From Sulfurovum sp. (GTDB lineage Bacteria; Campylobacterota; Campylobacteria; Campylobacterales; Sulfurovaceae), in NCBI GenBank assembly GCA_027082955.1, contig JALWTA010000038.1, positions 60,338-124,337 of the forward strand: a stretch of DNA of 64,000 nt, written 5' to 3'. The stretch's first letter is position 1; each line of letters opens with the position of its first letter. The notes beneath the pieces are model-generated. The model had not been told where the DNA came from. It did no database searches and saw only the letters and a program-made list of their open reading frames with translations. The position numbers and the translations under genes are program-made. This document shows, piece after piece, positions 62,151 to 64,000 of the stretch.

Positions 62151-62200
62151 GCTAAGAGGCTAATAACCACAAAGCACGCTATATCGATATAGTTCGGTAG

Positions 62201-62215
62201 CCGTCACCTCCACCA
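62201..62215. repeat. attR core repeat
   Basis: Exact copy of the last 15 bases of tmRNA, CCGTCACCTCCACCA, marking the right end of the first element and the left end of the next. Confidence 0.85.
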
Positions 62216-62325
62216 ATACCTCATCTAAACAAATCCACACAAACCCATAAAAAGCCCTAAAATACGAGCTTTAAGGCACATTTCTAATACATACTGATAT
62301 AATCGGATATACACAAATCTACATT

Positions 62326-62393
62326 TTTTAGGGGCTACATTGGGGGCTTTTGCAAAAATAAGCCCCCAACCCTCTTTTGGAAAGCCCCTAAAA
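62326..62393. repeat. Nested inverted repeat ahead of the second integrase
   Basis: TTTTAGGGGCT/AGCCCCTAAAA outside and TTGGGGGCTT/AAGCCCCCAA inside, ending 16 bp before the ATG. It may be an operator, an arm-site cluster or an RNA hairpin controlling the integrase. Confidence 0.6.
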
Positions 62394-62409
62394 TTTTAAA
62401 GGGTATTGC

Positions 62410-63645
62410 ATGGCACGGAGAACAGCACCTTTAACCGCCACAGAGATCAAGGCGGCAAAGCCCAAAGAGAGAGCCTACAAGCTTTTTGACGGCGGCGGGC
62501 TTTATCTGCTGGTAGCCAAAAGCGGCGGTAAGCTTTGGTACCTAAAATACCGCTTCAACGGCAAAGAGAAAAAAATCGCTTTGGGGGCTTACCCGACAGT
62601 ATCGCTTAGTGACGCACGGAAAAAGCGGGAAGAGTTTAAAAAGATGATCGCCGAGGGGATAGACCCCTCCGAAGAGAGGAAAGCCCAAAAAGAGCAGATC
62701 AAGATAGAAGAGGTCAAGAAAACCAATACCTTTTACACCATAAGCCAAAAGTGGCTTGAGAGCTACAAAGACCAGGTATCAGAGAATTATCATACCCGAC
62801 TGGGCAGAGCCTTGAAAAACTATATTTACCCCACTATCAAAGAGAAGCCTATCGATGAGGTGACCCGGCTGGAGATCATAGCCATACTGGAAGAGCTTAA
62901 AGCAAAAGGGCTACATGAGACCGCACGGCGTACCGTTACGCTGCTAAACAAAGTCTTTAAGTATGCGGTAACCCACGAATACACCCCGCATAACATCATA
63001 GCCGACATTGAGACCAAAGAGATCATAGGCAAAAAGGTAAAACGCCACTACCCTACCCTTACCAAGCCCAAAGAGATCAAGGGGCTGTTACTTGCCATAG
63101 ATGACTATACCGGCGACTACTTCACCAAGATGGCGTTAAAGATGCTGCCCTATGTGTTTGTCCGTAGCTACAACATCCGGCACATGGAATGGGAAGAGAT
63201 AGACTTCAAAGCCAAAGAGTGGCAGATCCCCGCTGCAAAGATGAAAACCAAAGAGCCGTTTACCCTCCCGTTACCTCATCAGGTCATTACACTGCTAAAA
63301 GAGGTCAGAGAGAACAGCCTAAGCACTAAATATGTGTTTCCCAGCTTCAGAAGCGATGGCAAACCGTTAAGCGATAACACCCTCATATCTGCCCTGCGAC
63401 GGATGGGCTATACAAAAGAGGACTTTGTGCCGCACAGCTTTAGAGCGATGTTCAGCACCATAGCCCACGAATACGCCAACCGCAAAGACGGACACGACAA
63501 ATCCGAAAAGGTCATAGAGGCGTGTTTGGCACACAAAGAGCGCAACAAGATCAAGGAAGCCTACAACCGGGCAGAATACAAAGAGCCGATGCGGGAGCTT
63601 GTGCAGTGGTATGCGGATTGGCTGGATGGGGTGAAGAATGGATAA
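62410..63645 (+). CDS. int: Tyrosine site-specific integrase (P4-like), second
   Basis: 411 residues: DUF4102-type start (FDGGGLYLLVAKSGGKLWYLKYR), core-binding region, then RSYNIRHMEWEEID, HSFRAMFSTIAHE and EAYNRAEY with the Tyr. AAAGGG precedes the ATG. It shares domain order and many residues with the integrase at 47320 but is a separate lineage. Confidence 0.93.
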   Translation: MARRTAPLTATEIKAAKPKERAYKLFDGGGLYLLVAKSGGKLWYLKYRFNGKEKKIALGAYPTVSLSDARKKREEFKKMIAEGIDPSEERKAQKEQIKIEEVKKTNTFYTISQKWLESYKDQVSENYHTRLGRALKNYIYPTIKEKPIDEVTRLEIIAILEELKAKGLHETARRTVTLLNKVFKYAVTHEYTPHNIIADIETKEIIGKKVKRHYPTLTKPKEIKGLLLAIDDYTGDYFTKMALKMLPYVFVRSYNIRHMEWEEIDFKAKEWQIPAAKMKTKEPFTLPLPHQVITLLKEVRENSLSTKYVFPSFRSDGKPLSDNTLISALRRMGYTKEDFVPHSFRAMFSTIAHEYANRKDGHDKSEKVIEACLAHKERNKIKEAYNRAEYKEPMRELVQWYADWLDGVKNG

Positions 63646-63913
63646 TGATGCTTTGCCAAAATGGGTGACAAATGGAAAAAAATTATCTCACTGGAAATTA
63701 GTACAACAGCTTAAACTTTTTTACTTTAGACAAAGCGTCAAAAAAGGGAAATACATTTATAGACAAAAGATAGAAGAGTATAAAAAAGATATGGTATCAA
63801 TCTACAAAGAAATACTAACTAAGCAATTATCTAATACCCAAATGGATTATCTTGCATCACTCGAAAATCCTAAAAAAACGCCCATTCAAATTATAAGTGC
63901 AATTCACCTCTAA
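63638..63913 (+). CDS. Hypothetical protein
   Basis: 91 residues, basic and helical, overlapping the integrase end by eight bases, so probably co-translated. No family recognised. It stops just before the IS30-like end. Confidence 0.55.
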   Translation: MDNDALPKWVTNGKKLSHWKLVQQLKLFYFRQSVKKGKYIYRQKIEEYKKDMVSIYKEILTKQLSNTQMDYLASLENPKKTPIQIISAIHL

Positions 63914-63914
63914 A

Positions 63915-64000
63915 TTAAGCAGCTACTTCTTTAGCGAATTCTTCGAAAAACACCTCATAAGGTGTCCTGAATCCAAGTACTTTTCGTGGTCTGTGATTTA
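63915..64000 (-). CDS. IS30-family transposase, C-terminal end (partial)
   Basis: The last 27 codons on the minus strand read NHRPRKVLGFRTPYEVF..., the typical end of IS30-type DDE transposases. The rest lies outside the window. It indicates an insertion sequence within or beside the second element. Confidence 0.8.
   Translation of the reverse strand, partial: NHRPRKVLGFRTPYEVFFEEFAKEVAA

Larger units (their letters stand above)
47120..62215. mobile_element. Integrative mobilizable element in ssrA
   Basis: A 15.1-kb element between two copies of the 15-bp tmRNA end. It has an integrase next to the left end, a MobF relaxase with a candidate oriT, VirB5-, EexN- and VirB6-like genes, a replication initiation-like protein, DNA-binding proteins, a Fic protein and a zeta-toxin module. 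VirB4, VirB11 and a VirD4 coupling protein are absent, so it cannot build its own channel and must use a helper. Confidence 0.85.
62216..64000. mobile_element. Second element in tandem at ssrA (partial)
   Basis: Right after the attR repeat comes a second P4-like integrase reading away from it, the order found at the left end of the first element. A small gene and an IS30-like transposase end follow. The right end is outside the window. Confidence 0.65.

Noticed and set aside
46606-64000. Complete conjugative system (ICE) in the ssrA element
   Set aside because: No VirB4, VirB11, VirD4 or outer-membrane core genes lie between the att repeats, so only mobilizable status is supported.

Overview
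The window reads as a chromosomal segment of a Campylobacterota (epsilonproteobacterial) bacterium, most likely close to Sulfurovum. The clues are an Alvin-type 2[4Fe-4S] ferredoxin, a pheA-hisC-dxs-metK cluster, compact overlapping operons, an ArsRS-like two-component pair, a tmRNA whose tag reads ANNTDYRPAYAVA, and typical epsilon versions of ClpS/ClpA, PilT, RsmG and PqqD-like proteins. The genus is an inference.

About 0.1-21.4 kb is mostly housekeeping. It holds ferredoxin, metK, dxs, hisC, pheA, lysA, an LptF/G permease, pth, rplY, pilT, tal, aat, clpA and clpS on the minus strand; bioD, pyrB and pabB on the plus strand; then a lipoprotein, a rhomboid protease and rsmG on the minus strand. 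Two different foldback elements (12620-12815 and 15344-15611) sit between genes.

About 21.4-26.8 kb is a compact RiPP cluster of lasso-peptide type. It has a 53-residue precursor with the textbook leader motif, an asparagine-synthetase-like cyclase, an HPr-kinase-like protein, an unknown 428-residue protein, a geranylgeranyl-reductase-like flavoprotein and a PqqD-like recognition protein. No leader protease or exporter is visible. The only acidic residue of the core would give a 10-residue ring, and the precursor ends in Ser, the residue such kinases phosphorylate in related clusters.

About 27-46.6 kb is again housekeeping: ribA, hemB, a RelE-type toxin-antitoxin pair, argF, hemN, an Fe-S oxidoreductase, a two-component system, ruvB, panB, trpA, lgt, cmoM and a modE-porin-modABC operon with a ModE box. 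Intergenic spaces here hold REP-like repeats and many tandem arrays whose unit is always 7 bp although the sequence differs.

At 46.7 kb lies ssrA (tmRNA). A 15.1-kb integrative mobilizable element (about 47120-62215) is inserted at its 3' end, bounded by a 15-bp direct repeat. It carries an integrase, an HD protein, a Fic protein, a MobF relaxase with two small genes overprinted in its 3' part, a hairpin-rich candidate oriT, a VirB5-EexN-VirB6 cassette without the rest of a type IV system, a replication protein and a zeta-type toxin module. The Fic protein and the relaxase end in the same 45-codon Arg-rich tail (134 of 135 bp identical), which suggests that a conjugation signal was grafted onto a Fic enzyme. 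A 19-residue hydrophobic peptide in a strongly structured RNA looks like a type I toxin. A second integrase directly after the right attachment repeat, a small gene and an IS30-type transposase end show that a second element follows in tandem and leaves the window.
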